Source of the DNA: Candidatus Aminicenantota bacterium
GTDB lineage: Bacteria; Acidobacteriota; Aminicenantia; Aminicenantales; UBA8522
DNA: 7,495 nucleotides
NCBI GenBank assembly: GCA_003524335.1
Contig: DQHV01000064.1
Span: forward strand, 1-7,495
Direction of reading: 5' to 3'
Shown: positions 6,660 through 7,495 of the stretch, one piece after another
How positions within the stretch are numbered: position 1 is the stretch's first letter
Layout of the letters: each line of letters opens with the position of its first letter
Position numbers and translations under genes: made by a program
Notes under the pieces: generated by a model
What the model was told of the DNA's origin: nothing
The model's input: only the letters and a program-made list of their open reading frames with translations
The model's database searches: none

Positions 6660-7495
6660 TCAGGCTTTGAACCGGAGAAACGCTCCGATCTTGCCGTAGC
6701 GGTCGAGCTTCGAGGGCGGCGTTATGTACCTGACCTGGACTTTCTTATCCAGGGCGGCGTGGACGCTTTCGTGGACGATGTCCTGGACCTTTTCCGTTTT
6801 GACCTGGCAGACCGGGCAGCGAACTTCGTCGACATAAAGATAATGGCATTTGGGGCAGGTTCTCCCTTCCGCGGAGAAGTTGCGGCTGAGGACCAGGCTC
6901 TGGACTCCCCAGGTGTTGAGCTTACGCAGGACCTCCTTCATCCCCGAGACGGCCCGGCCGCCCTTTTCCAGCTCTGAGACGAGAGACTGGGCCAGGGTCG
7001 CCTCCTCCTCGGCCTTGAGCTTTTTTTCCATCTCCAGCGTCTGCTTGAGGATCTTGTCTTCGGTGTTATTCGAGTCAGTCTTCAGCCAGCCTTTGAGCCT
7101 CTCTTTAAGGTAGGGATGGAGCAGAGGTTCAAAATCCGACCGATATTCTTCCTTGCAGCCGAGGAAGAGCCAATCGAACCTGTTTTTCTTAAACAGTTCG
7201 AAGGTTTTCAGAGAGGCCTTTTTAAAATGGTCATGGAGGTGGGCGTCGATATGCCGCTCGATCCGCTTGGATTCGTAGCCCTGCCAGCCGCCCTCGCGCA
7301 CCCGGCTGGGGACATCGCTCTTGAGGCTGTCGACGAGGGAGATCTCCCCCATGAAGACTTCGTACCAGCGGGCCTCTTGGCGGTCAAGGAGAAGGGCGCA
7401 GATGTGCCGGTATTCGTCCAGTATCGAAGCGAGCGGGCGGACGTAGAGGCTGCGGTCAAAGATGAAGTGGTTGCGGGGTGCCCGGGGCAGGGCCA
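6660..7495 (-). CDS. baeRF-type (eRF1-like) protein with zinc ribbon, 5' end beyond the window
   Basis: The minus-strand frame stays open from the stop at 6662-6660 to the right edge: 277 residues plus a partial codon. The ATG at 7352 is therefore internal. Upstream of it the frame reads HFIFDRSLYVRPLASILDEY and then LLLDRQEARWYEVFMGEI, an eRF1 domain-1-like beginning typical of baeRF proteins. Next come the loop REGGWQGYES (GGWQ encoded at 7292-7281), a helix with HIDAHLHDHFKK, and a domain-3-like part. A zinc ribbon C-x2-C-x9-C-x2-C is encoded at 6857-6807, and the C-terminus GKIGAFLRFKA resembles the end of eRF1. baeRF proteins are bacterial relatives of archaeo-eukaryotic release factors, thought to act on ribosomes or peptidyl-tRNA; this one's exact role is unknown. 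It converges on the pump gene and is probably functionally separate. Family membership is recognised from memory, without a profile search. Confidence 0.8.
   Translation of the reverse strand, partial: ALPRAPRNHFIFDRSLYVRPLASILDEYRHICALLLDRQEARWYEVFMGEISLVDSLKSDVPSRVREGGWQGYESKRIERHIDAHLHDHFKKASLKTFELFKKNRFDWLFLGCKEEYRSDFEPLLHPYLKERLKGWLKTDSNNTEDKILKQTLEMEKKLKAEEEATLAQSLVSELEKGGRAVSGMKEVLRKLNTWGVQSLVLSRNFSAEGRTCPKCHYLYVDEVRCPVCQVKTEKVQDIVHESVHAALDKKVQVRYITPPSKLDRYGKIGAFLRFKA

Noticed and set aside
1..7495. Mobile element, CRISPR array, tRNA or rRNA
   Set aside because: No transposase, regularly spaced repeats, attachment-like duplications or cloverleaf/rRNA sequence was recognised on either strand.

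Overview
The window looks like chromosome from a GC-rich diderm (Gram-negative-type) bacterium. An outer-membrane efflux protein, a lipoprotein adaptor and a periplasm-spanning RND pump are only useful in a cell with two membranes. Gene spacing is tight, with ATGA start/stop overlaps and GGAG-type ribosome binding sites. The lineage cannot be fixed from sequence alone. The style of the proteins would fit Acidobacteriota/Aminicenantes-like or deltaproteobacterial-grade bacteria, but that is a low-confidence guess.

Layout: (1) 1-206, minus strand: the first 68 codons of a gene for an exported protein of unknown function, cut by the left window edge. (2) 207-349: a compact divergent control region. 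It holds a near-consensus promoter for each direction, with almost superimposed -35 boxes, and a perfect 8-4-8 palindrome just after the -10 box of the rightward promoter. (3) 350-6617, plus strand: a four-gene operon of a TetR-family regulator, a TolC-type outer-membrane channel, a lipoprotein membrane-fusion adaptor and an RND (HAE-1 type) inner-membrane pump. (4) 6618-6659: a 42-base convergent gap with no recognisable terminator. (5) 6660-7495, minus strand: the C-terminal part of a baeRF-type protein (bacterial relative of archaeo-eukaryotic peptide release factor eRF1) with a zinc ribbon, whose 5' end lies beyond the right edge.

How it works together: the three structural genes encode a complete tripartite efflux pump. 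The regulator is the first gene of the same transcript, and the palindrome lies where the transcript should begin. The simplest model is a self-repressing regulator that releases its own operon when a ligand, perhaps a pump substrate, binds it. The exported-protein gene on the left shares the promoter region and may be affected indirectly. The baeRF gene is probably unrelated to efflux. No RNA genes, mobile elements, CRISPR arrays or long repeats were seen.
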